From the NCBI GenBank assembly GCA_051252515.1, contig JBPOFS010000002.1, forward strand, positions 434,001 through 498,000: a stretch of DNA of 64,000 bases. The letters run 5' to 3'. Under the pieces are notes generated by a model. That model was given only the letters and a program-made list of their open reading frames with translations. It was not told the origin of the DNA and searched no databases. The position numbers were made by a program, and so were the translations under genes. Positions 54,364 through 63,456 of the stretch are shown piece by piece (position 1 is the first letter of the stretch; every line of letters begins with the position of its first letter). Origin of the DNA: UBA5078 sp051252515 (GTDB lineage Bacteria; Pseudomonadota; Gammaproteobacteria; Pseudomonadales; Pseudohongiellaceae).

Positions 54364-55566
54364 TTAGTTGAGGCCAGTGTTGGGGCCAAATACCTCGTGA
54401 TACAGCTGTGACTCATTAAATCCCACAGTTTGCAGCATGTTATTCAATGCACCCATGAAGGGACGAGGGCCACAAAAGTACACATCAGCACTTTGGTCTG
54501 GCAACCATTTCTCTAGGGTTTCACTAGTGAGATAACCTTTGTGGTCCGCGCCATCGGAAAGCTCATAGGCCACTTTGTAGGTGAACGCCGTCTGCGCGGC
54601 CAGCTCTTGCATTGCATGCTTCATAATGTGATGGTTGGCGTCTCTGCAACATTGAATAAACGTAATTTTTTGCGCTGGAACCCCTTGCTGAATGAGGCTT
54701 AACAACATGCTCAGTAGAGGGGTAATACCAACGCCTCCTGCAATTAACACGATTTTGTTATCTTGGTTCTCAATAACGAATTCGCCTGTTGGCGGTTGTA
54801 AAAACACGCTGTCACCGACATTAAGGGTGTGCAAGTAGTTAGAAACTTGCCCAGGGTGCTGTGCGTTGTTCGCTTCACTCTTCACGGTAATGCGATAGTA
54901 ATCCTCACCTGGGGCGGCAGATAAAGAGTACTGACGAATGTGATCGTACTCGCCTTCAGGGGTTTCGATTTTGACCCCGACATATTGGCCAGCCTCAAAG
55001 CTTGCAATGGCTTCTCCATCTGCTGCCCGCAAGTAAAAGGACTTAATGTCCTGAGCTTCGGCCACAATATTGCTTATTGTGAATGCTCGGAACCCGCGCC
55101 ACCCGCCATCCTTATTGCTGTTGTCTGTATAGATTTGCTCCTCTGTTGATACAAAAATATCAGCGAGCTGACCGTAAGCAATTGCCCATGCTTGAATCAC
55201 TGGGTCTTGCGGAGAGATCTGTAAATGTTCTGAAATCGCTTCAAGCAGATACTTTCCGACTATGGGGTAGTGCTCTGGCGCGACCGCTAGGCTGGCATGT
55301 TTGTGAGCGATGCGCTTGACCATAGGGCCAAGCTCCTCAAGTTGGTCAATATAGCTGGCGTATTTGAACACTGACTGCGCGAGTGCTCGCGCCTGTTCCC
55401 CTTGTCCTTGCGCATTTTGCGCTTGGTTGGCCATATTGAAAGTGTTCTGTAGCTCGGGATGGTTAACGAAGAGTTTTTGATAAAACAACTTGGTAATGTT
55501 CTCCCCTTCAGCGGCAAGAATTGGGGCGGTGCTTTTGACTGTTTTGATCACTTCGCTTTGTTGCAT
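54364..55566 (-). CDS. hmp: Flavohaemoprotein (nitric oxide dioxygenase)
   Basis: A 400-residue NO-detoxifying enzyme. The globin domain begins MQQSEVIKTVKSTAPIL; the proximal His lies in KRIAHKHASL. The reductase has the FAD motif RQYSLSA, the flavin GQVSNYLH and the NAD-binding AGGVGITPLLSML. The C-terminus is YHEVFGPN. I chose ATG 55566 (family start); the longest frame from 55626 adds 20 residues not seen in Hmp. Confidence 0.95.
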   Translation of the reverse strand: MQQSEVIKTVKSTAPILAAEGENITKLFYQKLFVNHPELQNTFNMANQAQNAQGQGEQARALAQSVFKYASYIDQLEELGPMVKRIAHKHASLAVAPEHYPIVGKYLLEAISEHLQISPQDPVIQAWAIAYGQLADIFVSTEEQIYTDNSNKDGGWRGFRAFTISNIVAEAQDIKSFYLRAADGEAIASFEAGQYVGVKIETPEGEYDHIRQYSLSAAPGEDYYRITVKSEANNAQHPGQVSNYLHTLNVGDSVFLQPPTGEFVIENQDNKIVLIAGGVGITPLLSMLLSLIQQGVPAQKITFIQCCRDANHHIMKHAMQELAAQTAFTYKVAYELSDGADHKGYLTSETLEKWLPDQSADVYFCGPRPFMGALNNMLQTVGFNESQLYHEVFGPNTGLN

Positions 55567-55658
55567 TGTTGACTCCAGTGGCTTCTCTAAATGTCGAATC
55601 GTAAGGCGTTCATCGCTAAGTACCACTGATGGAAGGGTGGGGTAGCGAGCGCCTCATA

Positions 55659-55681
55659 AAGATGCATAATATATGCATGTT
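55659..55681. promoter_or_regulatory. NsrR operator upstream of hmp
   Basis: Two half-sites, AAGATGCAT (55659-55667) and ATGCATGTT (55673-55681), are separated by AATAT. This matches the NsrR consensus (11-1-11 dyad with AAGATGCAT / ATGCATCTT) at all but one half-site position. It overlaps the -10 of the hmp promoter, as expected for repression relieved by NO. Confidence 0.88.
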
Positions 55682-55695
55682 TAAAGAGGTGTCAA
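55666..55695 (-). promoter_or_regulatory. hmp promoter
   Basis: On the minus strand TTGACA (55695-55690) and TATTAT (55671-55666) are 18 bases apart. The -35 is perfect and the -10 is 5 of 6. The NsrR operator covers the -10. The 5' leader to the hmp ATG would be about 90 bases. Confidence 0.8.
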
Positions 55696-55827
55696 TAAAA
55701 AGGCTAGATAGTGAGCGGGTGAGTGGGGCGAAAAGGGGCTGGGGCGGGACTATTGGAGATCCCGCGTCGCTTGAAATACACTATGGCTTCTGGCGGCTCC
55801 CTCGATTGCTTAATAAGAGTTTAAACG

Positions 55828-57804
55828 GTGTGTTCTATGCGAAAAGTGCGATTGCAAATAGCTTGGCTATTGACCTGTTCAGTGCTCAGTGCTTTCGTTG
55901 TGGCGCAGGAAGATAGACCAGAACTGGCTCAGCGTGAGCAGCAAAGGGAGGTGTTTCTAGAGGCCCGTGCCGCACTCAATGGCGAAGAAAGGGGCGTCTA
56001 CGAAAGCCTTCTGGAAAAGCTTGAGGATTACCCGCTGCGTTCTTATTTGGAATACGCTGATATTTCGACCCGCCTTTCCAGCCAAGCGATTGCTGGCAAC
56101 TCTACGCAGGAAATAGATGACTTTCTGAGTCGTTACTCAGACACCTATTTGGCGTTGCGATTGGAGCGCTCCTGGGTGCGAGAGCTGGCTTTGCAAGAAC
56201 GTTGGCAAGACGTGCAGCGATACCATAATCGAGATAACTCCACTACAGAGCTCACATGTTATGCACTACATGCGCGCCTGCTAGACGGCGATAGAAGTGC
56301 CTTGAATGAAGTGGAGGCCTTGTGGAATGTATCGCGTTCACAGGTTAATAATTGCGACCCTGTTTTCGAGGCTTGGATTGATGACGGTCAACTTACCCCT
56401 GTAATCACATGGCAACGTTTTAGTAAAACTATTCAAGCAGGAAGAAACGCGCTCGCCCGTTATGTTTCCACATTAATGCCGGAGCAAGAGCGAGAGTTTG
56501 CCGAACTGTTTTTGAGTGTTGATCACAATCCCCATTTGCTTGAGGACCGAGCGCTGTTCAGCGCCCGCACTTCTGAGATGACTGAAATTGTACTGTATGG
56601 CTTGCGCCAGTTGGCAGTGAGCGATCCAGACCTCGTATTGAATTTGATCGACGAGTATCAAGCCCAGTTCAATTTTTCCGTAGAGGATTCTGTTTCGTTA
56701 CGGCGATATACAGTGCAGCGGTTACTATTTGCAGATCGAATAGAGCAGGCTGAGGCGGTGCTATTGGAATCCCCTGAGCTCATCTCTGAGTCTTTAGTCG
56801 CGCAAATAGTGCGAGATGCCCTTAGGCAGCTTGATTGGGCGCGTGTTGATGCGTGGATTAGTCGTCTGACACAAGAGCAGCGCGATACTGATCGTTGGCA
56901 GTATTGGCAGGCAAAAGTACTAAGCAATAATGGCAGCGTGGATGGCTTAATAGAGGCTCATAATTTATTAAAACTGGCCTCCAAGAATCGCAGTTATTTT
57001 GGATTTCTTGCGGCCAACCAAATAGGGGTTGAATATGAGTTTGCCGATCAGCCGGTATTGGTGAGCGCGGAGCAAATTGCGCAGCTCAGTGAAATGCCTG
57101 CCATTGAGCGCGCTTATGAATTGTATTTAATAGGGGATGAGCCAGCGGCTCGAAGTGAGTGGAACTTTGCCAGTGCGCAAATGACAGATGCCCAAATCAT
57201 GGCGAGTGGTAGTTTGGCCGAGAGCTGGGGGTGGCACCGCAATTCGATTCAAGCCATGATTCGAGCTCAGTATTGGAATGATTTGGCGCTAAGATTTCCG
57301 CTTGCCTATGGAGAGTCCTTCGACGCTAGCGCCACGGAATTTTCTTTACCTTCACATTTTCTATATGCCGTCGCTCGACAAGAGAGTGCCTTGATGCATG
57401 ATGTGCGATCCTCTGCAGGCGCGTTAGGGTTAATGCAGTTGATGCCTGCGACGGGGCGTGAAATGGCAGCGCGTGCTGGTCTGCGCATGTCCACTCAAGA
57501 CCTTATGAATCCAGATGTGAACATCAAGCTGGGCACGCGCTATTTGTCGGAACTATTGCAAGATTTCTCCGGAAACCGAATTCTCGCTACGGCGGCCTAT
57601 AACGCTGGCCCTAATCGTGTGAAGCAATGGTTGCAACGAAGTCAATCGACACCATTGCCCTTTGATGTATGGGTTGAGACGATTCCCTATGGCGAGACCC
57701 GTAACTATGTTGAAAGTGTGCTGACCTACACCGTTATTTACGGGCATCGCACAGGGGTACGCTTAGCATTGTTTACTGATGAAGAGTTGGCTGCCCAGCT
57801 TTAA
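55828..57804 (+). CDS. slt: Soluble lytic murein transglycosylase Slt
   Basis: A 658-residue periplasmic enzyme. A signal peptide (IAWLLTCSVLSAFVVAQE) leads into the long alpha-helical U and L domains (about 30-480). The C-terminal goose-lysozyme-like domain has catalytic Glu519 in VARQESALMHDVRSSAGALG, then LMQLMPATG and TAAYNAGPNRVKQW. It cleaves glycan strands to 1,6-anhydro products. The start is GTG 55828 (AAGAG 8 bases upstream) or ATG 55837. Confidence 0.92.
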   Translation: MCSMRKVRLQIAWLLTCSVLSAFVVAQEDRPELAQREQQREVFLEARAALNGEERGVYESLLEKLEDYPLRSYLEYADISTRLSSQAIAGNSTQEIDDFLSRYSDTYLALRLERSWVRELALQERWQDVQRYHNRDNSTTELTCYALHARLLDGDRSALNEVEALWNVSRSQVNNCDPVFEAWIDDGQLTPVITWQRFSKTIQAGRNALARYVSTLMPEQEREFAELFLSVDHNPHLLEDRALFSARTSEMTEIVLYGLRQLAVSDPDLVLNLIDEYQAQFNFSVEDSVSLRRYTVQRLLFADRIEQAEAVLLESPELISESLVAQIVRDALRQLDWARVDAWISRLTQEQRDTDRWQYWQAKVLSNNGSVDGLIEAHNLLKLASKNRSYFGFLAANQIGVEYEFADQPVLVSAEQIAQLSEMPAIERAYELYLIGDEPAARSEWNFASAQMTDAQIMASGSLAESWGWHRNSIQAMIRAQYWNDLALRFPLAYGESFDASATEFSLPSHFLYAVARQESALMHDVRSSAGALGLMQLMPATGREMAARAGLRMSTQDLMNPDVNIKLGTRYLSELLQDFSGNRILATAAYNAGPNRVKQWLQRSQSTPLPFDVWVETIPYGETRNYVESVLTYTVIYGHRTGVRLALFTDEELAAQL

Positions 57805-57929
57805 TGAGAACCATTGTTATTTGAAGAGGCGCGGGTTAGAGTGCCCACTTGTGTTAGTGATCAATTTGGAACGACCCTGTCAATTGAAGTGCCGGTATTA
57901 GTGGTTTTGGGGCGTATAGATACTATTTG

Positions 57930-59663
57930 ATGCATCTAAATTGGTGGCTAACGAAACTTTCGAAAAAGAGGCGCAGGAACATTAAAAGCAAAACTTTCTT
58001 TAATTGGGTCGAGCTACATCAACGTAGTATTAAACTCGTCTCATTACTGATCATTACTATTCTGATGGTCGCTGTTTACTACCTTGTAATGAATACTGGT
58101 GGCATTAAGTTTGTGTTCGCCCACTCGATGTATGTGCCTATCATTTTTGCAGGCGTGGTTTTTGGCATACGAGGCAGCGTACTTGCTGCGCTGATTGGAG
58201 GTTTGATTCTAGGCCCGCTGGTGCCATTAGACACAGTGACCGGAGAGCCCCAGTCAATGCTCAACTGGGTTTATAGGATAGGATTTTTCTCATTAATCGG
58301 TATCGCAGCTGGTTTGGCTAGTGATTGGATTAAGGGCTATATAATCCGAATACGGTGGACATCTAGGCATGATGCGACTTCAAAACTGCCAAACTATCTG
58401 GCCCTTATCGAAGATATGGAGCGGCTGAAGCTTAGTGAAGAAAAAACCAAGCACTCGTTCAACCACTGCCTCATTATAATCTCCCTAATGAACTCCGAAG
58501 AGATTACGACTAATTTCGGCATGCCAGCGCTGAATCGAATTCTTCTGCAGATGGCTGAGAGAGTGAAGCTTGACGCTCCTGTTGATACGGTTGTGTACCG
58601 CACTCGAAATGATCAATTATGTTTGCTGTTGGAAGAAAAGAAACATTTGAGTACGAAGTCGTTCTGTAGAGGGCTACATAGGGCTTTTCAAGAGCCGTTT
58701 CTCTCTAATGATTTGCAGCTCCACGGTGATGTCCAGCTTGGGGTCGTCAAGTTCCAAGGGATTGATCAGCCGCCCAGTTACTATATTCAGAAAGCGACAA
58801 GCGCCGTGTCAGAGGCCAAAGCCTCAAGTGCGCCCAATATTGTGCTTCTCAATCAAACGAATGAGCAATCGGTGTTTGAGAATATTGAGTTATTGGGTTA
58901 CTTGAAAGCGGCCTTAGACGATCGTCAGTTGCAAATGCACTATCAGCCAAAGATTGATCTGTCCTCAGGAAGAATGCTTTCAGTCGAAGCGTTAATGCGG
59001 TGGAGGCATCCAAAGCTAGGCAATATCCCACCTGATAAATTCATCCCAAGGGCCGAGCGTAGCACGCTCATTGACCGGCTCACTGAGTTCGCCATCGATG
59101 AGTCATTGCGCGAAGTGTTGCGATGGAAGAAGGCTGGCGTCAACATTAAGATAGCCGTCAATATCTCGGTTCAGAACCTCACTCAATCAGGGTTTGTTTT
59201 CCAGGTGATGTCGCAGTTAGAAGAGCATGGTTTGTCAGGGGAGCATCTAGAGTTTGAATTGACTGAAAACTCCTTAATGCACGATATCGATCGCGCCATT
59301 GCGGTGCTAACAAAACTATCTAAGCTTGGGGTCACGCTTTCTATCGATGACTTCGGAACCGGTTACTCTTCGCTGCAATATTTGCAAAAACTACCAGTCT
59401 CACTAATTAAGATTGATAAGTCCTTTGTGTTCGATCTTGCTCGTAGGGAGGGGAATAAACATATTGTTGATGCCTCAACTAATCTTGCGCACAGGCTGAA
59501 ATTCAAAGTGGTGGCAGAAGGGGTGGAGGACAAGGAGTCTTTAGATTTTCTCAGAAGCATTGGGTGTGACTATGCTCAGGGCTATTTGATTTCTCGCCCG
59601 CTACCGGCCAATGATCTCGTCGATTGGTATAAAACTAATAGAGGAAAATACGCATTAGATTGA
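57930..59663 (+). CDS. Cyclic-di-GMP phosphodiesterase with degenerate GGDEF and EAL domains
   Basis: A 577-residue membrane protein. Residues 35-130 hold several helices (a MASE-like sensor with VYYLVMNTGG, MYVPIIFAGVVFGIRG). The GGDEF domain (about 150-300) has lost its active site: RTRNDQLCLLL replaces R-x-GGDEF. The EAL domain is intact, with EALMRW, NISVQNL, ELTENS, DDFGTGYSSL, EGVED and QGYLISRPL. It should therefore hydrolyse c-di-GMP, with the GGDEF part regulatory. ATG 57930 is preferred over TTG 57927. Confidence 0.88.
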   Translation: MHLNWWLTKLSKKRRRNIKSKTFFNWVELHQRSIKLVSLLIITILMVAVYYLVMNTGGIKFVFAHSMYVPIIFAGVVFGIRGSVLAALIGGLILGPLVPLDTVTGEPQSMLNWVYRIGFFSLIGIAAGLASDWIKGYIIRIRWTSRHDATSKLPNYLALIEDMERLKLSEEKTKHSFNHCLIIISLMNSEEITTNFGMPALNRILLQMAERVKLDAPVDTVVYRTRNDQLCLLLEEKKHLSTKSFCRGLHRAFQEPFLSNDLQLHGDVQLGVVKFQGIDQPPSYYIQKATSAVSEAKASSAPNIVLLNQTNEQSVFENIELLGYLKAALDDRQLQMHYQPKIDLSSGRMLSVEALMRWRHPKLGNIPPDKFIPRAERSTLIDRLTEFAIDESLREVLRWKKAGVNIKIAVNISVQNLTQSGFVFQVMSQLEEHGLSGEHLEFELTENSLMHDIDRAIAVLTKLSKLGVTLSIDDFGTGYSSLQYLQKLPVSLIKIDKSFVFDLARREGNKHIVDASTNLAHRLKFKVVAEGVEDKESLDFLRSIGCDYAQGYLISRPLPANDLVDWYKTNRGKYALD

Positions 59664-59704
59664 GTGGGGTTTGTTGCCACTGCGTGCGTGAACAAAAGAG
59701 AGTT

Positions 59705-59791
59705 TGGTGCCTAGAAGAGGACTTGAACCTCCACGCCCTTACGAGCACTAGCACCTGAAGCTAGCGTGTCTACCAATTCCACCACCTAGGC
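59705..59791 (-). tRNA. tRNA-Leu (anticodon CAG)
   Basis: An 87-base gene with encoded CCA (59707-59705). The acceptor arm pairs GCCTAGG with TCTAGGC. The D-arm has GAATTGGTAGAC, the anticodon loop reads TTCAGGT (CAG), a long variable arm follows (a type II tRNA), and the T-arm contains GTTCAAGTC. It strongly resembles E. coli tRNA-Leu(CAG). Confidence 0.96.
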
Positions 59792-59814
59792 AGGAGGGGT
59801 ATTTCGAAGCGCGC

Positions 59815-59843
59815 ACTTTATCGCTGAGCCCTGCTGCTGTCAA
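59815..59843 (-). promoter_or_regulatory. Promoter of tRNA-Leu with GC-rich discriminator
   Basis: On the minus strand TTGACA (59843-59838), a 17-base spacer and TAAAGT (59820-59815) are followed directly by GCGCGC. A perfect -35, ideal spacing and a GC discriminator are the features of stringently controlled stable-RNA promoters. Confidence 0.75.
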
Positions 59844-59924
59844 TTCCCTTACTCTAATTGTGCAAGTAATAAAAGCCCTCAGAGTGTATACTACCTGCTA
59901 GAAACCCATTTTATTTGGCAGGCT

Positions 59925-62471
59925 ATGGCTAAGAAATCGAAAGACCCTGAAATTATTAAAGACCCCTTCGCAAGTCGGGAAGCGGAAAATTACGAAAATC
60001 CGATTCCCAGTCGTGAATTCATCCTCGAATACATGGAGCAAATAGGTGAACCAGTCACCTACGAATCGCTCTGCGAGCACCTCAAATTAGAGTCCCATGA
60101 TCATACCGAGGCATTGCGTCGTCGTCTGATCGCTATGGCGCGTGACGGCCAGCTAATAAGCAATCGGCGTGGAGTCTACGGGCTCGTAGATCGAATGGAG
60201 CTGATCAAGGGGCGCATTCAAGGCAATAAAGATGGCTATGGCTTCTTTATTCCTGGGGATGGTTCTGGCGATTTGGTGTTGCCCAATTCCGAGATGCAGA
60301 AAGTCTTTGATGGCGATATCGTGCTTGCGCGTGTGTCGGGTGTTGATCGACGTGGCCGTAAAGAGGCAATGATTTTTGAGGTGCTAGAGCGCCGCAGCAA
60401 TCAGATAGTCGGCCGATATTATTGGGAGCAAGGTTTTGGCGTGGTGGTGCCGGATAACCGGCGCAACTGTCACGAAATCATGGTGCCTGAAAAAGAGAAT
60501 CGTGGTGCTCAAGACGGACAGTTTGTCGTAGCGGAGATAACCTCGTTTCCTACTCAGCGACGCAAGGCCGTAGGGACTATCGTGGAGATCCTTGGGGATC
60601 ACATGAAGCCAGGTATGGAAATTGATGTGGCGGTTCGCAGTCACAATATTCCTCACGAATGGCCGCGTGATGTCCTCAAAGAGATGAAGGGCTTCACCAA
60701 AGAGGTGTCGGCTTCTGAAGCGGCCGAGCGTGTTGACTTGCGCCAGTTGCCATTCGTGACAATCGATGGCGAAGACGCGAAAGATTTTGATGATGCGGTA
60801 TATTGCGAGCAAGGCGCCGGAGGCACTTGTAGCCTTTATGTGGCGATTGCAGATGTATCACATTATGTGTCGGTGACTTCCGCGCTTGATGAGGAAGCGC
60901 AGAATCGCGGTAACTCAGTGTATTTCCCTGGACATGTGATTCCAATGTTGCCAGAGGCGTTGTCCAATGGTCTGTGCTCTCTGAAGCCAGAAGTGGATCG
61001 CTTGGTGATGGTGTGTGAGATGCATCTCGATAAACAGGGGCGAGTACACGACTACAGTTTTTATGAAGGGGTGATTCACTCTCACGCACGTATGACGTAC
61101 ACCGAAGTGGCAGATATTCTCGAAGAGCCAGAAACGGACTTGCGGGCGAAGACGCAAGCGCGACTGCGAACGAAATATGAGTCCGTGTTACCAGCGCTAG
61201 AGTCACTTAATACCGTTTATCACAAACTCTCTAAGCTGCGTCAGCAGGCGGGAGCGTTAGATTTCATTAGCACGGAGACTCGTATTGTCTTCGGAGAAAC
61301 GCGCAAGATCAGTTCTATAGTGCCAGTTGTACGTAATAGCGCCCATCGCCTGATCGAAGAGTGTATGTTGGCGGCTAACGTGTGCACAGCGAAGTTCTTG
61401 GCAGAGTCTGAATTGCCCGTATTGTACCGTGTGCATGACGGCCCCAATATGGACAAGATGGATAATTTGAAGGCCTTCTTGAAAGAGATCGGTATTCAAT
61501 TAACCCGCGCTGAGAAACCCGAGCCAAAAGACTATCAGCGTGTGCTGCAAAAAATTGCAGAACGTCCTGATGCGCATTTGATTCAAACAGTAATGATTCG
61601 CTCGCTTCTGCAGGCGGTCTACCAGCCTGAGAATATCGGTCACTTTGGTTTAGGGTTCGCGGCGTATACGCATTTTACCTCGCCAATTCGACGCTATCCT
61701 GATCTGTTGGTGCATCGCGCTCTGCGCTATTTGATTCGCAGTAACACCCATACGCAGAACGTTCGTAAAGTCGAAGGCGTTAAGCCTTTGGCGCGCAAGA
61801 CTATCTATCCGTATGAGTTGAAAGACATGCAGTCGTTTGGAGAGATGTGCTCGATGTCCGAGCGCCGCGCAGATGCTGCCAGCTATGATGTCTTGGATTG
61901 GCTCAAATGTGAGTACATACAGGATCGGGTCGGTGAGGATTTCTCTGGCACGGTCAGTAGTGTGACGGCTTTTGGTTTGTTTGTGCAGCTAAACGATATC
62001 TACGTCGAAGGTTTGGTGCACATTACTGCCTTGAAAAATGACTACTACCAGTTTGATCCCGTGCGGCATCAATTGCGCGGAGAGCGCAATGGAATGGTGT
62101 ATCACTTAGGGGATACCGTGCGGGTTAAAGTGGCTCGCGTGGATCTGGATGATCGTAAGATTGACCTCATCATGCTTGATGCGGCGGGAAATCCGCAAAG
62201 CTCGGCAGATCTGCCTCCCAAAAAGAGTAAGTCGAAAGCCAAGTCAAAGTCCAAGTCCAAGTCGAACGCTAAGCCAAAAGCGAAGCCCGAAAGCAAAGAG
62301 CGTGGTGATAAGCCTGCTCGCAAAGAGGGGGATGCCAAGCCTAAGGCGAAAAAGAGAACGGGGGCTGCGAGAAAGCGCAAAGCCGCTAGTGCTAATAAGG
62401 ATAAAGGCAAGCGTCGCACGCCAAGCTCGGGTGAGGGCGCTGCCGCGACTGCGCCTAAAGTCGAAAAATAA
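59925..62471 (+). CDS. rnr: Ribonuclease R
   Basis: An 848-residue 3'-5' exoribonuclease that degrades structured RNA. An N-terminal helix-turn-helix region (FILEYMEQIGEPVTYESLCEHL) precedes cold-shock domains and the RNB domain with the catalytic Asp cluster DGEDAKDFDDAVY. FTSPIRRYPDLLVHRAL follows, then an S1 domain (FSGTVSSVTAFGLFVQL). The C-terminal tail (about 760-848) is a long Lys/Ala/Ser-rich basic arm, which can contact the ribosome or RNA helicases. TATACT (59887) is a possible -10. Confidence 0.96.
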   Translation: MAKKSKDPEIIKDPFASREAENYENPIPSREFILEYMEQIGEPVTYESLCEHLKLESHDHTEALRRRLIAMARDGQLISNRRGVYGLVDRMELIKGRIQGNKDGYGFFIPGDGSGDLVLPNSEMQKVFDGDIVLARVSGVDRRGRKEAMIFEVLERRSNQIVGRYYWEQGFGVVVPDNRRNCHEIMVPEKENRGAQDGQFVVAEITSFPTQRRKAVGTIVEILGDHMKPGMEIDVAVRSHNIPHEWPRDVLKEMKGFTKEVSASEAAERVDLRQLPFVTIDGEDAKDFDDAVYCEQGAGGTCSLYVAIADVSHYVSVTSALDEEAQNRGNSVYFPGHVIPMLPEALSNGLCSLKPEVDRLVMVCEMHLDKQGRVHDYSFYEGVIHSHARMTYTEVADILEEPETDLRAKTQARLRTKYESVLPALESLNTVYHKLSKLRQQAGALDFISTETRIVFGETRKISSIVPVVRNSAHRLIEECMLAANVCTAKFLAESELPVLYRVHDGPNMDKMDNLKAFLKEIGIQLTRAEKPEPKDYQRVLQKIAERPDAHLIQTVMIRSLLQAVYQPENIGHFGLGFAAYTHFTSPIRRYPDLLVHRALRYLIRSNTHTQNVRKVEGVKPLARKTIYPYELKDMQSFGEMCSMSERRADAASYDVLDWLKCEYIQDRVGEDFSGTVSSVTAFGLFVQLNDIYVEGLVHITALKNDYYQFDPVRHQLRGERNGMVYHLGDTVRVKVARVDLDDRKIDLIMLDAAGNPQSSADLPPKKSKSKAKSKSKSKSNAKPKAKPESKERGDKPARKEGDAKPKAKKRTGAARKRKAASANKDKGKRRTPSSGEGAAATAPKVEK

Positions 62472-62509
62472 CGATTGCTGGCTAGTCCGCAGGATTAAAG
62501 GATTGAACA

Positions 62510-63271
62510 TTGAGTAATAAAGAGTGGGTCTACGGTATCCATACTGTAAGTGAGCTTCTAAAGCAGCATCCTGAGGATGTGCTTGAGCTCCATATCCAGC
62601 AAGATCGTGAAGACAAGCGTATCAATGAGGTCAAAGCACTGGCTTCTGCTGCAGGCGTTAGTTGGCAGGGACAGGACCGCAAAGACCTGGATAAACGTCT
62701 GCGCAATATGCAAAAAGGGGCCGTACATCAAGGGGTTGTCGCACTTTGTAAGTTTAGTGGCAGCATCTTGGATGAACGTGGATTAGACGTGTTGCTAGAC
62801 GGGCTGCAGCACCCTGCGTTGCTTTTGATTCTTGATGAAGTGACCGATCCGCATAATCTAGGGGCGTGCTTGCGTACAGCCGATGCTGCGGGTGTTGATG
62901 CGGTTATCGTTCCGAAAGATCGTGCGGCGCCATTGAATATGACTGCCCGCAAGGTCGCCTGTGGTGCGGCCGATACCATTGCATTTGTCTCCGTTACTAA
63001 TCTGAGTCGTGCTTTGGAAGGTCTGAAACAGCGCGGTATCTGGATCGCTGGCGCCGCAGGTGAGGCGCAAGAGAGTCTCTATGCCATGGACTTTAAGCAG
63101 CCAATCGCGATCGTGATGGGCTCTGAGGGCAAAGGTCTGCGTCGATTGACTCGCGAGCATTGCGATTACTTGATGTCGATCCCGATGGCTGGTGAGCTAA
63201 GCAGTCTCAATGTCTCGGTAGCAACAGGCCTGTGTCTGTTTGAGGCGGTGCGCCAGCGTCAGACCTCGTAG
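62510..63271 (+). CDS. rlmB: 23S rRNA (guanosine-2'-O-)-methyltransferase RlmB
   Basis: A 253-residue SPOUT (TrmH-family) enzyme methylating G2251 of 23S rRNA. The N-terminal L30e-like domain (VYGIHTVSELLKQHPEDV) precedes the knot with LDEVTDPHNLGACLRTADAAG, IVMGSEGKGLRRL and SIPMAGELSSLNVSVATG. TTG start with AAGGA 7 bases before it. It lies 38 bases after rnr, as in E. coli. Confidence 0.96.
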   Translation: MSNKEWVYGIHTVSELLKQHPEDVLELHIQQDREDKRINEVKALASAAGVSWQGQDRKDLDKRLRNMQKGAVHQGVVALCKFSGSILDERGLDVLLDGLQHPALLLILDEVTDPHNLGACLRTADAAGVDAVIVPKDRAAPLNMTARKVACGAADTIAFVSVTNLSRALEGLKQRGIWIAGAAGEAQESLYAMDFKQPIAIVMGSEGKGLRRLTREHCDYLMSIPMAGELSSLNVSVATGLCLFEAVRQRQTS

Positions 63272-63286
63272 GAGCTTGCCTGCCTA

Positions 63287-63337
63287 TAGCATATAAATGC
63301 TAAATGGTTTGCATATTTTCTCGCTAATCTCTAGAAT
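63287..63337 (+). promoter_or_regulatory. rpsF promoter with upstream dyad
   Basis: TTGCAT (63309-63314), a 17-base spacer and TAGAAT (63332-63337) form a good sigma-70 promoter. A perfect 6-bp dyad TAGCAT / ATGCTA (63287-63292, 63297-63302) lies immediately upstream of the -35 and could be an UP-type or regulator site. Confidence 0.6.
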
Positions 63338-63382
63338 GCCCGCTCTTTAATTTCGGGGAGGTGTCTTTCGGCATCCCCCTTA

Positions 63383-63456
63383 ACTCCTTGTCTTCCTGCG
63401 CATTAGGCTTATCGAGTCGATGTTTGTCAGAAGACTTCAACCCGTAAGGAGTCTCT
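63383..63456 (+). promoter_or_regulatory. S6:S18-type ribosomal leader that masks the rpsF ribosome binding site
   Basis: ACTCCTT-GTCTTC (63383-63395) pairs with GAAGAC (63430-63435) and AAGGAGT (63446-63452). The 3' side has a 10-base asymmetric bulge TTCAACCCGT that contains CCG. Two helices with a CCG-bearing bulge directly before rpsF is the described S6:S18 autoregulatory motif. AAGGAGT is itself the rpsF Shine-Dalgarno sequence, so binding of S6:S18 could block translation. Confidence 0.82.

Noticed and set aside
55629..55916. 95-codon plus-strand frame upstream of slt
   Set aside because: It overlaps the hmp promoter, the NsrR operator and the slt start, has no recognisable product and lacks a ribosome binding site.
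59705..59791. Integration site of a genomic island at tRNA-Leu
   Set aside because: No integrase, no duplicated tRNA 3' end and no direct repeats were found.
62220..62460. Lys/Ala-rich DNA repeats at the 3' end of rnr as a separate element
   Set aside because: The sequence is low-complexity coding for the basic tail common in RNase R and is not a mobile or repeat element.
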